A stretch of DNA of 64,000 nt from UBA6109 sp964506465. GTDB lineage: Bacteria > Desulfobacterota > Syntrophia > Syntrophales > UBA6109. Of the stretch, positions 43,684-52,508 are shown in pieces. The notes under the pieces are model-generated. The model made no database searches and was not told the origin of the DNA. It worked only from the letters and a program-made list of their open reading frames with translations. The stretch spans positions 38,707 through 102,706 of the forward strand of contig CAZDLM010000003.1 of assembly GCA_964506465.1 (NCBI GenBank), written 5' to 3'. A program made the translations under genes and the position numbers. Each line of letters opens with the position of its first letter. Within the stretch, counting starts at the first letter, position 1.

Positions 43684-44232
43684 TCATGTGTAATCATGAA
43701 TTATAAAGTCACCAATGCCATTTTTTGCCTTCAAAAATAGAAAATTTCCCGCAAATTGTTTGCGAATAAATATAAACCGGAACTCATTCTCGCCTGAAAA
43801 GCAGGCTGGTTTTTGGGCATATGTAAGACGAGGAATCTGAGGAGAAGTTGGCCTTTCTGTAACTTCCTCGCCCTTATCGTACGAAATCATTACCCCTTCA
43901 ATGCCACCAATATGCCTTGAACGTAAGGATCGCAACGATCTTGTGAGCTCCTCGGCAAGATAACGAGGATCGTTAATCTCTACAATAAAACTACCATGGT
44001 TCGATGTTAACGCTGATTTAATATCTTTATGACAACAAAGGGCATACACGGCATTCGAATTAAGCTCCACATATGCGTTTCTGCCATTATGTTTGAAGTG
44101 ACCAGTTCCCTCCGTTTCATCTCTTCTTTCTTTGTCCTCAATATTTTTATATCCAAGTACAGCTCCAAATCTAATGAAACCAGATGCAAATTGAAGTGCA
44201 TAATCAAGGGTACAGAATGATCGATATAGAAT
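43684..44232 (-). CDS. DUF2971-like protein, start codon in question
   Basis: The frame is open from a TAG at 44263-44265 to the stop at 43684. Translation from 44232 gives ILYRSFCTLDYALQFASGFIRFGAVLGYKNIEDKERRDETEG..., which resembles the start of DUF2971-type proteins, but no ATG, GTG or TTG occurs in this part; the first one is a GTG at 44070, beyond the conserved segment. A GGAGAG lies 9 nt before an ATT at 44232. Either ATT is used or the start has been lost by mutation. The conserved C-terminal part (GENEFRFIFIRK) is present. Coordinates assume ATT. Confidence 0.45.
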   Translation of the reverse strand: MLYRSFCTLDYALQFASGFIRFGAVLGYKNIEDKERRDETEGTGHFKHNGRNAYVELNSNAVYALCCHKDIKSALTSNHGSFIVEINDPRYLAEELTRSLRSLRSRHIGGIEGVMISYDKGEEVTERPTSPQIPRLTYAQKPACFSGENEFRFIFIRKQFAGNFLFLKAKNGIGDFIIHDYT

Positions 44233-44353
44233 ATCTGGGAACTCTCCGTGTGTTATCGTATACTAGTGCCCCCTTCTTCTATAATTAGAATTGATTATCC
44301 GATATTCGTGTTGCCGTGTCTATATTAGGATACCCATTTATACTGAAAAGATT

Positions 44354-45640
44354 TTATTTCTTTATATTTTCGATTCTGTCGTTCCATGCTGGATGTGTCG
44401 CAAAAAAACCGCCGCCGTGTGTCTTAGATTTTTCTTTTAACGAATGCATTACTGCAAGTTGCTTCTCATTAGTCATGCCAAAGCATTTATCACAATATTC
44501 AGATGCTAGGCTATCGGCTTCATATTCTTGCATTTTGCTATAATTATTCGTAATTGCGGGATTAATAAGATGATTTAATAGACCTGCACCAGGGATAATG
44601 CTTCCCACCACAACCATTACGCCCGTTGTTGTATAACTCACCCCCATTCTTTTTGTCACATGGCCTAGTTTATCGTGCGCGACTTCATGTGCCACAACAA
44701 AAGTCAAGGTGTCTTCGTCCCACGTTTCAACGGCTAATTTAGTAACCGTAATTTTTCCAGACATGTTGACCCAGGCATTTGCCCCACCTTGCTGGCTTAT
44801 AAATATCTCGTAATCCGTATGCGGATTTATGCAATCCCTGACCTTTTTTATAACAAGCGTAAGCTTCGCCATTGAGGAACCACGATCTTGGAGAATCAGC
44901 GATTCTTCTTTATTCTTCAGCTGCTTTGCCAGTTCAACACTGCGCTCATGTTTGGACGGATTGATTATCTTGCTGAATGACGAGTATCTTACGTAATCAG
45001 ACGCTTTGTATCCAGATGAATCAATTGCTAATACATTCGCATTCCTTTCAACTAGTTTCATTGCTATTTCAACCTGTCCATAGCTGCAAGCCGTGATGAG
45101 GGGCGTCATTCCACTGTTCTCACCAAGATTTATGTCAGCTCCCTTGTCCATAAGAAGCACGGCTAAGTCAATATAGCCGGAATATATAGCCCAAAGCAAA
45201 GGTGTGTAACCAGCCCCATCAAATGCATTTATATTGGCTCCTCTTTCGATGAGATAATTAGAAATCTCACCATTATTTGAAGTAACGGCCAATATCAAAG
45301 GAGTAGCTCCATCTTTGTCCTTAGCATCAATATCCGCACCCTTTTCAATCAACTGATTTACCAAATCCTTACGGCCACAGCATACAGCATCGTGAAGGGG
45401 TGTTCTGCCAGTCTTCGAATGGACTTCATCGATATTAGCCCCTGTAGTAATCAGGGCCTGGATTTGTGCAGCATCTCTGCCACGCGCGTCTCCCGATACG
45501 ATGGAACACGCTGTCAAAAGAGATGTCAAATAGAATAGTATTATTAATAAGTTAAACGATTTAAGTGGAATGCCCCTTGTGAATTGTCGAGAGACAATAA
45601 GAATACCATCATTTTGGAAAAATGTGGCTTCAGGAATCAT
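44354..45640 (-). CDS. Ankyrin-repeat / M48 metalloprotease lipoprotein
   Basis: A fusion of about 428 residues. A hydrophobic segment ends in lipobox LLTAC, so it is predicted to be a lipoprotein; about 30 residues precede the signal and the start could be lower. Four to five ankyrin repeats follow (TGRTPLHDAVCCGRKDLVNQLIEKGAD..., KDGATPLILAV, GYTPLLWAIYSG, SGMTPLITACSYG). A C-terminal M48 domain has HEVAHDKLGH (HExxH) and the third ligand in YEADSLASEYC. It ends in THPAWNDRIENIKK as other M48 proteins do. It is cargo of element A; a surface or periplasmic protease guided by ankyrin contacts is inferred. Confidence 0.85.
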   Translation of the reverse strand: MIPEATFFQNDGILIVSRQFTRGIPLKSFNLLIILFYLTSLLTACSIVSGDARGRDAAQIQALITTGANIDEVHSKTGRTPLHDAVCCGRKDLVNQLIEKGADIDAKDKDGATPLILAVTSNNGEISNYLIERGANINAFDGAGYTPLLWAIYSGYIDLAVLLMDKGADINLGENSGMTPLITACSYGQVEIAMKLVERNANVLAIDSSGYKASDYVRYSSFSKIINPSKHERSVELAKQLKNKEESLILQDRGSSMAKLTLVIKKVRDCINPHTDYEIFISQQGGANAWVNMSGKITVTKLAVETWDEDTLTFVVAHEVAHDKLGHVTKRMGVSYTTTGVMVVVGSIIPGAGLLNHLINPAITNNYSKMQEYEADSLASEYCDKCFGMTNEKQLAVMHSLKEKSKTHGGGFFATHPAWNDRIENIKK

Positions 45641-45664
45641 CACAGTATCCCTCAAGGATTAGGG

Positions 45665-45820
45665 CTACTTTTTCAATTCCTTTTCGTGTTTCTTCAGCAG
45701 ATTTTCGATGGCTTCTTCTAACAGGGCGTTTATTGGCTTTTCACGATGGACGCTAAGGATCTTTAGCCGTTTAAGTAACTCCTTATTGATTCGTGTGGCA
45801 AACATCTTTTTGTCATCCAT
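45665..45820 (-). CDS. Ribbon-helix-helix protein (CopG-type)
   Basis: 51 residues: MDDKKMFATRINKELLKRLK, then ILSVHREKPINALLEEAIENLLKKHEK. This is a CopG/Arc-type ribbon-helix-helix DNA-binding domain. It is divergent from the integrase, and a palindromic operator overlaps the integrase promoter, so it probably represses int. No toxin partner is beside it. Confidence 0.75.
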   Translation of the reverse strand: MDDKKMFATRINKELLKRLKILSVHREKPINALLEEAIENLLKKHEKELKK

Positions 45821-45865
45821 TTTTTCTATTTAACAAAATGAATTGCCCCTTGCAATCAAATAAAG

Positions 45866-45896
45866 TTGACATATTAATATCTAACATGATAGATAT
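45866..45896 (+). promoter_or_regulatory. Candidate integrase promoter with overlapping palindromic operator
   Basis: TTGACA (45866-45871) precedes an inverted repeat ATATCTA-6-TAGATAT (45877-45896). TAGATA (45890-45895) is a possible -10 inside the right arm, with an 18-nt spacer. A repressor bound here would block int. Confidence 0.55.
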
Positions 45897-45937
45897 ATAT
45901 CAAACAACCATAGAATGAGATAGAAAGGGGGTTGACT

Positions 45938-47032
45938 ATGGGAAGCATATACAAGCGGGGCGAAATCTTCTGGCTCAAGTATTATCGCAACGGAAAGTCC
46001 TATCGGGAAACCTCAAAGACCAATAAAGAAAGTGAGGCGAAGCGTCTATTGAAAAAGCGTGAAGGCGAAATATCGGAAGGCAAGATTCCAGGGGTCTATT
46101 TTGAACGTATCCGTTTCAATGAACTGTCCGATGGTTTTCTGGCCGATTACCGGGTCAACGGCAAGAAGTCATTGATGCGCGCAGAACGAAGCGTAAACCA
46201 TTTAATGACGGCCTTTGGCGGCATGAAGGTGACGGCAATCACAAGCCCCCGCATTCATGCCTACATCGAGGCACGGCTGGCCGAAGGTGCGGAAAACGCC
46301 ACTGTCAACAGGGAACTGGCCGCATTGAAGCGGATCTTCAATCTTGGGGCAAGGCAGACACCGCCGAAAGTGGATCGTGTACCCTATATCCCGATGTTGA
46401 AGGAAAACAACGTCCGCAAGGGTTTCTTTGAGCATGGAGATTTCTTGGCATTGCGGGAATCCCTTCCCGATTATCTGAAGGGCTTCGTCACCTTCGCCTA
46501 CAAGACGGGTTGGCGCGTTTCGGAGATCGAAGGCCTTACGTGGGCACAGGTTGACGTTGCCAATAAGATTGTGAGGCTTGAAGCTGGAGAGACAAAGAAC
46601 GACGAAGGACGGACGGTTTATCTTGACGATGAACTGCAAAGCATCTTTGAACGTCAATATGAAGCCCGTAAGACATACAAGACACTCTTGCCGTGGGTCT
46701 TTGTTAACGAAGCCAAGGACGGCCCTATAAAGGATTTTCGCGGGTCGTGGGCAGAGGCCTGTAAGACGGCCAAAATCGGAGACAGGCTATTCCACGATTT
46801 CAGAAGAACGGCAGTCAGGAACATGGTCCGGGCCGGGATACCGGAGCGGGTTGCCATGATGGTCAGCGGCCACAAGACAAGATCCGTCTTTGACCGTTAC
46901 AACATCGTCAGTGATACGGACTTGAAGCTTGCAGCACAGAGGACGGAAACCTATCTACGGGCACAAATGGGCACAATTTCGGGCACAGTCACCAATATCG
47001 AAGAAAAAAGGGGTCAGACGGCCAATGTCTAA
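45938..47032 (+). CDS. Tyrosine-family site-specific integrase of element A
   Basis: A 364-residue integrase. The N-terminal part has a SAM-like arm domain (MGSIYKRGEIFWLKYYRNGKSYRET), then a core-binding domain (about 65-165), and the catalytic domain shows Arg in GWRVSEIEGL, HDFRRTAVR (HxxR), and SGHKTRSVFDRYNI (His and the nucleophile Tyr). An ATG at 45938 has AAAGGGGG upstream; an earlier TTG is too close. The gene ends 24 nt before the right 59-nt repeat, the usual int-next-to-att position. Confidence 0.93.
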   Translation: MGSIYKRGEIFWLKYYRNGKSYRETSKTNKESEAKRLLKKREGEISEGKIPGVYFERIRFNELSDGFLADYRVNGKKSLMRAERSVNHLMTAFGGMKVTAITSPRIHAYIEARLAEGAENATVNRELAALKRIFNLGARQTPPKVDRVPYIPMLKENNVRKGFFEHGDFLALRESLPDYLKGFVTFAYKTGWRVSEIEGLTWAQVDVANKIVRLEAGETKNDEGRTVYLDDELQSIFERQYEARKTYKTLLPWVFVNEAKDGPIKDFRGSWAEACKTAKIGDRLFHDFRRTAVRNMVRAGIPERVAMMVSGHKTRSVFDRYNIVSDTDLKLAAQRTETYLRAQMGTISGTVTNIEEKRGQTANV

Positions 47033-47038
47033 CCCCTT
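47008..47038 (-). terminator. Minus-strand terminator overlapping the int 3' end
   Basis: AAGGGGT(C)AGAC (47008-47019) pairs with GTCT(A)ACCCCTT (47027-47038), followed on the minus strand by a T-run. It would end a transcript coming leftward through the tRNA-Leu fragment, replacing the ancestral terminator. Confidence 0.7.
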
Positions 47039-47055
47039 GTCTATATCGGTGAAAA

Positions 47056-47114
47056 CTGGTGCCGGAGGACGGAATCGAACCGTCATGACCGCAAGGGTCG
47101 GGGGATTTTGAGTC
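47056..47114 (-). repeat. Attachment-site copy 2: 3' half of tRNA-Leu(CAA)
   Basis: Identical over 59 nt to 40208-40266, minus-strand 3' part of tRNA-Leu(CAA). The sequence beyond 47114 does not continue as the 5' half, so this is also a fragment. It marks the junction between elements A and B. Confidence 0.9.
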
Positions 47115-47471
47115 ACCAACACCTAACATGATGCTAATATAGGCGATTTCCTTCTAATATTTAAATGTTAGCAATCAATAGGTTAACGCACATACCCAAA
47201 TATCCACTTTGGGACCTGCTGGTAAAATTTGGTTAATGTCTTGATCCTTCGGTTACAGAATAGTTACACATAAGACCGGTAAATATCAATCAGAAATAGT
47301 TTCAATCCTTTCTATAGGTCTGGGCGCAAGTCTTTTTTCAAGCCAAAGCATGAGTCTATCAGCTTAGGATAACAACCGTTCCTTGGTAGTTCGGTTGTAC
47401 CTGAATACGTACAACTGCCTAAAAATGAATTGGTTTATATTTACTACACTATACTTAGGAGGAAAATAATA
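47115..47471. promoter_or_regulatory. Upstream region of the replication gene, with inverted repeats
   Basis: 357 nt without a gene. GTTGTAC (47394-47400) and GTACAAC (47409-47415) form a perfect 7-bp palindrome with an 8-nt spacer, about 55 nt before the replication gene. A CCCAAA/TTTGGG pair occurs near 47197-47215. These could be an operator or part of an origin. Confidence 0.5.
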
Positions 47472-50400
47472 ATGAAATGTAAAAAGGTTTTAATAGATAA
47501 CATCCCTGAGGAAATCAAAGATCGAAAACAATGGGTTACATGGAGATATGAAAAAGAAGGAGAAAAAGATACACTTAGAAAGCCTCCGATCAATGCTAAA
47601 ACAGGTACGTACGCCAACCCAACGGACCCCAATACCTGGTCCTCTTTTTCAACGGCTCTTCAGCGATATGAAGCGGGAGGTTATGACGGTATTGGGTATG
47701 TTTTTTCAAAAGATGATCCCTACGTTGGAACCGACTTGGATGAGTGTCATGATCCTGAGACCGGTGAAATCGAGAGTTGGGCACTTGATGTCATCAAAGC
47801 GATTAATAGTTATACGGAAGTATCACCTTCCGGCACAGGCATAAAGATAATTGCAAAAGGAAAGCTATCTGGCAGAGGCAGGAAAAGTGGTCAAATTGAA
47901 ATGTATGATAACGCTCATTACTTCACGATCACCGGTCAACGTCTAGATAGCTTTCCAAGAAAATTGAATAAAAGACCCAAAAGCATAAAGAAACTTTACG
48001 ATAAATTCTTTAAAGATAAGCCATCTGAGGCTGTAACGGATAACATGAATGCATCAGATCCTTTGAGTGACGAAGATATCATTTCGAGGGCCAAAAATGC
48101 CAAAAATGGCAAAAGATTCAAGAGACTCTGGAAAGGTGACTGGGAATATTTCAAATCGCAAAGCGAAGCCGATCTCGCTTTATGTGGCATGCTGGCTTAC
48201 TGGACAGGACGGGATCGCATGAAAATCGAAAGCCTTTTCTGCCGGTCAGGATTGATGAGAAAAAAATGGGAGAAAAGGTCAGATTACCGAGAAAGAACGA
48301 TTGACCAAGCCATATCCTCATGTCACGAGGTGTATAAACCTAAACCAAACCAGGACGTTAAGAAAAAAACAAAGGACTTGCTGAAATCATTAAAAAAATA
48401 TCCCAAAAGTGCTGTCAAGAACATCTTGAATAACAAAAGAAGCATCAATCTTTTGGTTTCACTTCACAAACATGAGCAAAGCCAATTCGAGGCATTCCTC
48501 CAGGAGTTGAAAGGAATAAAGGTCACGGTACGTGATATCGGGAGTCTAAGAAGATCTGTAACGTCAGAGGCTAAGAAGAATCGATCCGCAAAATATATCG
48601 GCTCAATCGAGCAAACCAAGCAGGTGACTGTTAAAAGTGTGCTCCATGAGGCTCCGGTATCTGATGCCTTAATCATACCAAATGGGTGGAGGGTTAGTGA
48701 TAAAGGCGTTTTTAAGGAGAAAACCGGTAAATCCAGAGATAATTCTGATGAGATTCAACTGGAAGAAATCGCACCTTCCCCCATATTTATACAAGGCCAC
48801 CTTAAAAATATCACAGATGGCACGGAGGACATAAGGATAATCTGGTTCGATGGTAATAAATGGATAAGCCACACGGCAAATCGCGTGGATATCGCAGACG
48901 CCAAACTGCTTGTAAAAATTTCCGATTATGGGTGCCCTGTAACGTCGGCAACTGCAACCTCTATGGTCAGATACCTTGCAGCGTTTGAAGCTGCCAATAA
49001 GAATCATCTCCCGCAAAGTATTGCCACATACCAATTAGGGTGGCAAGGGGAGCGAGGGAAAGGAGGCTTCTTGTGGGGACAAAACCTGATAACATCTAGT
49101 GGCGATGTCATGATGAATAAGGACATAGAAAAAATGTCTCCGGATGAATGGCCTGAAAAATTGATTTTTTTTAAAGGGCGTGATGTTGGTGAAGATCAAA
49201 TATCAAAAGGATTTCATAAAAAAGGGAAATTTGTCGAATGGCTAAAGGTGGTGTCAATATTTAAACGATATCCATTTGTTACGTTTTCCATTTATAGTGC
49301 ACTGGCGTCACCACTTCTTATGATCCTTGATGAATCCAACTTTGTCGTTGATTGGGCTTTCCCAACTAGCCGAGGCAAAACAACCACATTGAAGGTGGCT
49401 GCCTCTTGCTGGGGAAATCCTGATCAGCGGTCGCCTACATCTGTGGTTAGATCGTGGGATCAAACACGCGTATATTCCGAAAGAGCCTTGATTGCACAAC
49501 GAGATTTACCTCTTATTCTGGATGATACCAAGAGGGCGGCGAAACCTGAAATGGTGTCTAAGATCATCTATGATATTTCCTCTGGCCAAGGAAGAGGTCG
49601 GGGATCGATCCAAGGAGCAAGAGATACTGGGTCATGGAGAACAATAGCCTTATCCAATGGAGAGTCTAAGGCAACGAGTTTCACTATTGCAGATGGGGGA
49701 ACATATGCCCGTGTTCTTTCAATTTGGGGCTCGCCCTTCGGAAAAAAGGACAAGAGAAAAGCAACAATTATAAGCGAAATAACTAAAACTATTCATATAA
49801 ACTATGGCCATGCCGGATATCGGTTCATTCGATATTTAATGAAGAATAGAAAGAATTGGAAATCGTGGAAGGAACGTTACAGTAAGTTGCTCAGTATTTA
49901 TCAGAATAAGGCGGGGTCAAATGAAGTTGCATTAAGGCAATGCTCTTTTTTCGCCGTAATTCATTTGACAGCAATCCTGGCGAAAAAAGCTTTGGATCTT
50001 CCCATAGACTATAAAAAGCACTTACCAAAAGTCTTCAAGAAGGCCATTGCGGAAACCTCTGGGGCAGACAGGGCCAAAGAAGCTCTTCAGGAGGTATTGA
50101 GCTGGGTGATAAGTAATAAAGATTCCTTCTGGACACCTGGTGGTGGAAGCTCCACAAAGCAGCCTCTCGGTGGGTGGTTAGGAGTATGGAATCCGGATTC
50201 TAATGCACCGGTAAAAACGAAGTCGTCTGGCAAAAAATCAAATAAGTGGGATGAAAATGACACTAATAGTAATTTAGAATCAGTAGCCTTCATGCCCAAT
50301 CAGCTCCACAAATACCTTAAAGCGGAAGGATACGAAGCCAAAACAATCATTCGTACATGGAAGGACAAAAAATGGATAGATATTTCAGGCGAAGAAAAAG

Positions 50401-50486
50401 GCTTGACGAAGAAGGTGTCGATAGATGGTGAACGACCCCGTTGTTATGTGATTACACGAGAGGCAATCAAGATAGTTGAAGATTAA
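47472..50486 (+). CDS. Primase-polymerase/helicase replication protein (NrS-1-type HBD + DUF927)
   Basis: A 1004-residue replication protein. The N-terminal third is a primase-polymerase-like domain (WVTWRYEKEGEKD, DGIGYVFSKDDPYVGTDLDECHD, SPSGTGIKIIAKG, GQIEMYDNAHYFTITGQ). The segment SEADLALCGMLAYWTGRDRMKIESLFCRSGLMRKKW is the NrS-1-type helical bundle, and the C-terminal half is DUF927 with a Walker A-like TSRGKTTTLK and acidic Walker B-like segment (LPLILDDTKRA). It likely initiates and unwinds element DNA. AGGAGG lies 9 nt before the ATG at 47472. A terminator follows after about 160 nt. Confidence 0.85.
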   Translation: MKCKKVLIDNIPEEIKDRKQWVTWRYEKEGEKDTLRKPPINAKTGTYANPTDPNTWSSFSTALQRYEAGGYDGIGYVFSKDDPYVGTDLDECHDPETGEIESWALDVIKAINSYTEVSPSGTGIKIIAKGKLSGRGRKSGQIEMYDNAHYFTITGQRLDSFPRKLNKRPKSIKKLYDKFFKDKPSEAVTDNMNASDPLSDEDIISRAKNAKNGKRFKRLWKGDWEYFKSQSEADLALCGMLAYWTGRDRMKIESLFCRSGLMRKKWEKRSDYRERTIDQAISSCHEVYKPKPNQDVKKKTKDLLKSLKKYPKSAVKNILNNKRSINLLVSLHKHEQSQFEAFLQELKGIKVTVRDIGSLRRSVTSEAKKNRSAKYIGSIEQTKQVTVKSVLHEAPVSDALIIPNGWRVSDKGVFKEKTGKSRDNSDEIQLEEIAPSPIFIQGHLKNITDGTEDIRIIWFDGNKWISHTANRVDIADAKLLVKISDYGCPVTSATATSMVRYLAAFEAANKNHLPQSIATYQLGWQGERGKGGFLWGQNLITSSGDVMMNKDIEKMSPDEWPEKLIFFKGRDVGEDQISKGFHKKGKFVEWLKVVSIFKRYPFVTFSIYSALASPLLMILDESNFVVDWAFPTSRGKTTTLKVAASCWGNPDQRSPTSVVRSWDQTRVYSERALIAQRDLPLILDDTKRAAKPEMVSKIIYDISSGQGRGRGSIQGARDTGSWRTIALSNGESKATSFTIADGGTYARVLSIWGSPFGKKDKRKATIISEITKTIHINYGHAGYRFIRYLMKNRKNWKSWKERYSKLLSIYQNKAGSNEVALRQCSFFAVIHLTAILAKKALDLPIDYKKHLPKVFKKAIAETSGADRAKEALQEVLSWVISNKDSFWTPGGGSSTKQPLGGWLGVWNPDSNAPVKTKSSGKKSNKWDENDTNSNLESVAFMPNQLHKYLKAEGYEAKTIIRTWKDKKWIDISGEEKGLTKKVSIDGERPRCYVITREAIKIVED

Positions 50487-50645
50487 GTCGGCATTCGGGC
50501 AGGGTAAGATTCTGTGTATGCGCAATGATAACAATATATTACACAGTGTTGTGTAGTTTTGTATAAAAACTATATATGTTATAACAACAATATTTCACAC
50601 GTGTTTGTTTTTTTATCATATAATTACAAGTATATTATCAAAGGT

Positions 50646-50678
50646 CGGGCAGGCAGATCCTTGCTTGCCCGGTTTTTA
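50646..50678 (+). terminator. Terminator after the replication gene
   Basis: CGGGCA...TTGCCCG arms (about 50646-50651 and 50666-50671) with further pairing are followed by GTTTTTATTT. It lies about 160 nt past the stop. Confidence 0.65.
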
Positions 50679-51598
50679 TTTATGGCATTTTCTGAATGCT
50701 CGACAGGAGTATTGCGATGGCAGGCATCAGTATTTTCTGGTTTGTTTAATATGTGAAATTTCAGATCTCTTTACCATGCCATAACCACAGCACCCCATTT
50801 TAGGGGTCAATCCTTGCCATCCTGGAGCCAATTCTTGGCCAGAACTATGCCTCAGACAGCAAGGATTTGCACCGTGCTTGGAAATGAACGGATCCCATCA
50901 GTGACAATAGTTACTTCGTCGGACAGAGGTAAATGGAAAATTTTCGATATTTACTTAGGATTATAAGTAACGAATAATCGAAAAGAGTACAGTTCACTTT
51001 TACCTTGAACATGAATTTTGATGTCCCCGGCCTCAACTTAAACTGATTAGAGTGTCCCCGGATTTATGCCATTTCAAGCCATCCTGATGCCATATACCAG
51101 GTTGTTTGATGCTTCTAATCGATCCGTTGATTCAAGCCAAGATTGAGTATCGTTATACATTGGCAATGTTGACCCGGAATTTTGATATGTCTCCCGGGTA
51201 ATCAATCGTGTATTTATCAATATCAATAGAAGGATAGAACAAAAGAAGGTCACCAATACGGGATTCATCACATTTCTTTCTAAGTTTGAAGCCCAATATT
51301 CTATCATTAAAGAATAATGTCCCCAAGTGCGACAACTCACCATAAGACATGGTATTTCATCTGTTTCGTGATAATTTAATGGTCACAAAAATGTATCACA
51401 AAGTCGATTATTTTGTGCATTTCAAAAACGCAAATAAATAACACAGCACGATTTCAAGCATGTAAAGGTATGTTTTGAGTGATATTTCATCTAAATAAGG
51501 TTGATATTAAGGTAGGAGTTAATGTTGGGCATGGATTCTCTCGCCGTAATCTCCATGAATTTTCTTCACAGCCAAACTAATCCCCCACATACATGAAA
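50679..51598. other. Non-coding region with likely insertion-sequence remnants
   Basis: About 920 nt with no convincing gene. TGTCCCCGG occurs twice (51022-51030 and 51053-51061), typical of degraded insertion-sequence ends. On the minus strand two short frames (51153-51350 and 51074-51343) share one continuous product only if a frameshift is assumed; no family was recognised. Confidence 0.4.
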
Positions 51599-51800
51599 TC
51601 AGTCATAGCAAAGCGTGCAGACCACTTTCAGCTCTGCCCCGTTAATTATGACTATGTTGTTTCCGAGATTATGATTTAAAGTGACGTGGTGGCCGCAGTC
51701 GAGAATGAATTTCTGGTTGGCAATGATCTTTTTGAGACTGTCTGATTCTTGATATTTATCCTTTTTTTTGGCACCGATCAATATCATACATTTTGTTCAT
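51599..51800 (-). CDS. Small hypothetical protein with a frameshift at an A8 run
   Basis: A ribosome-binding site GGAGGTG stands before ATG at 51800, but that frame reads MNKMYDIDRCQKKG and stops. The other frame (from 51787) gives KDKYQESDSLKKIIANQKFILDCGHHVTLNHNLGNNIVIINGAELKVVCTLCYD. Both join if one A is removed from the run of eight A residues (51764-51771), giving a 66-residue protein with two cysteine pairs (CGHH, CTLC). This is either slippage or a mutation. Confidence 0.4.
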
Positions 51801-51824
51801 GGTTACACCTCCACTAATCTTGGG

Positions 51825-52016
51825 CTATTTTACATCGATGTATTCCATAACAACCCTCAGAAGGTTTTCATAATCACCGGAAGTGGCTTCCCGTATAAAT
51901 TCATCAGCCTCTTCCTTCATGCCCGCTTTTAAAAGTGCCCTCCTGACAGTTCCTAAGATAAAAAATGCATTGCCGTCTTTTCCTATAAGTTTCACGGAAG
52001 GTTTTTTCTTTTGCAT
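51825..52016 (-). CDS. Small hypothetical protein beside radC
   Basis: 63 residues, MQKKKPSVKLIGKDGNAFFILGTVRRALLKAGMKEEADEFIREATSGDYENLLRVVMEYIDVK. Such short IGKDGNAF proteins occur next to ArdC and RadC genes in mobile elements; function is unknown. AAAGGAGG lies 8 nt before the ATG at 52016. An upstream in-frame start is less likely. Confidence 0.65.
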   Translation of the reverse strand: MQKKKPSVKLIGKDGNAFFILGTVRRALLKAGMKEEADEFIREATSGDYENLLRVVMEYIDVK

Positions 52017-52052
52017 AATCGTATCCTCCTTTTTCACTCCTATGGGACGCTA

Positions 52053-52484
52053 TTACATAAGCCCTTGCTCCTGCATGGATGTTCCGCCATCACCAATCAA
52101 CACATGGTCAAGCAGATTTACATCAACCAATGCACATGCTTCCTTCACCCTCTTTGTCAGGGCAATGTCGGCCTGAGAAAACTGTAAGCTACCTGATGGA
52201 TGATTATGCGCCAGGATCACGCCACATGCGCCCGACAGTAACGCATGCTTTATGATTTCTCGTGGGTATGCCACAGCACAATTAACCGTACCGGTAATCA
52301 ATTGGATGCCTATGAGCCGATTCAGGTCATTCAAATATAACGTAATAAGCTTTTCAGTGTCTAAGTCCTGAAGGCTATGGCAGAATTTAAACACTCGTTC
52401 TGCTGAGCATAGATCTTCATTATTGTAAGGAAAGTCTTTTTCTCTGATTCGTTTGGTTTCAAGGCGGTATGCGTATTTAATCAT
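52053..52484 (-). CDS. radC: RadC/JAB-domain protein
   Basis: 143 residues of the RadC-type JAMM family. The metal motif is intact: GVILAHNHPSGSLQFSQAD (HxHPSG...D), preceded by LYLNDLNRLIGIQLITGTVNCAVAYPREIIKHAL. It lacks the N-terminal helix-hairpin-helix of chromosomal RadC, as usual for mobile-element copies. AAGGAG is upstream. Function, despite the name, is not settled; a maintenance or anti-defence role is inferred. Confidence 0.88.
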   Translation of the reverse strand: MIKYAYRLETKRIREKDFPYNNEDLCSAERVFKFCHSLQDLDTEKLITLYLNDLNRLIGIQLITGTVNCAVAYPREIIKHALLSGACGVILAHNHPSGSLQFSQADIALTKRVKEACALVDVNLLDHVLIGDGGTSMQEQGLM

Positions 52485-52508
52485 AATTTACTCCTTACGG
52501 ATTTCTAT

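Larger units (their letters stand above)
40208..47114. mobile_element. Element A: integrative element at tRNA-Leu(CAA)
   Basis: About 6.9 kb between two identical 59-nt tRNA-Leu fragments. It holds a tyrosine integrase at its right end, a ribbon-helix-helix gene, small HTH genes, a replication-initiator-like gene, and cargo (DUF2971-like gene and an ankyrin-M48 lipoprotein). GC is well below that of the core. It has no conjugation or capsid gene, so it is either mobilisable or dependent on a helper; that is inference. Confidence 0.85.

Noticed and set aside
51074..51350. Two short minus-strand frames as one frameshifted gene
   Set aside because: No recognised family and no ribosome-binding site; kept only as a note in the intergenic entry.
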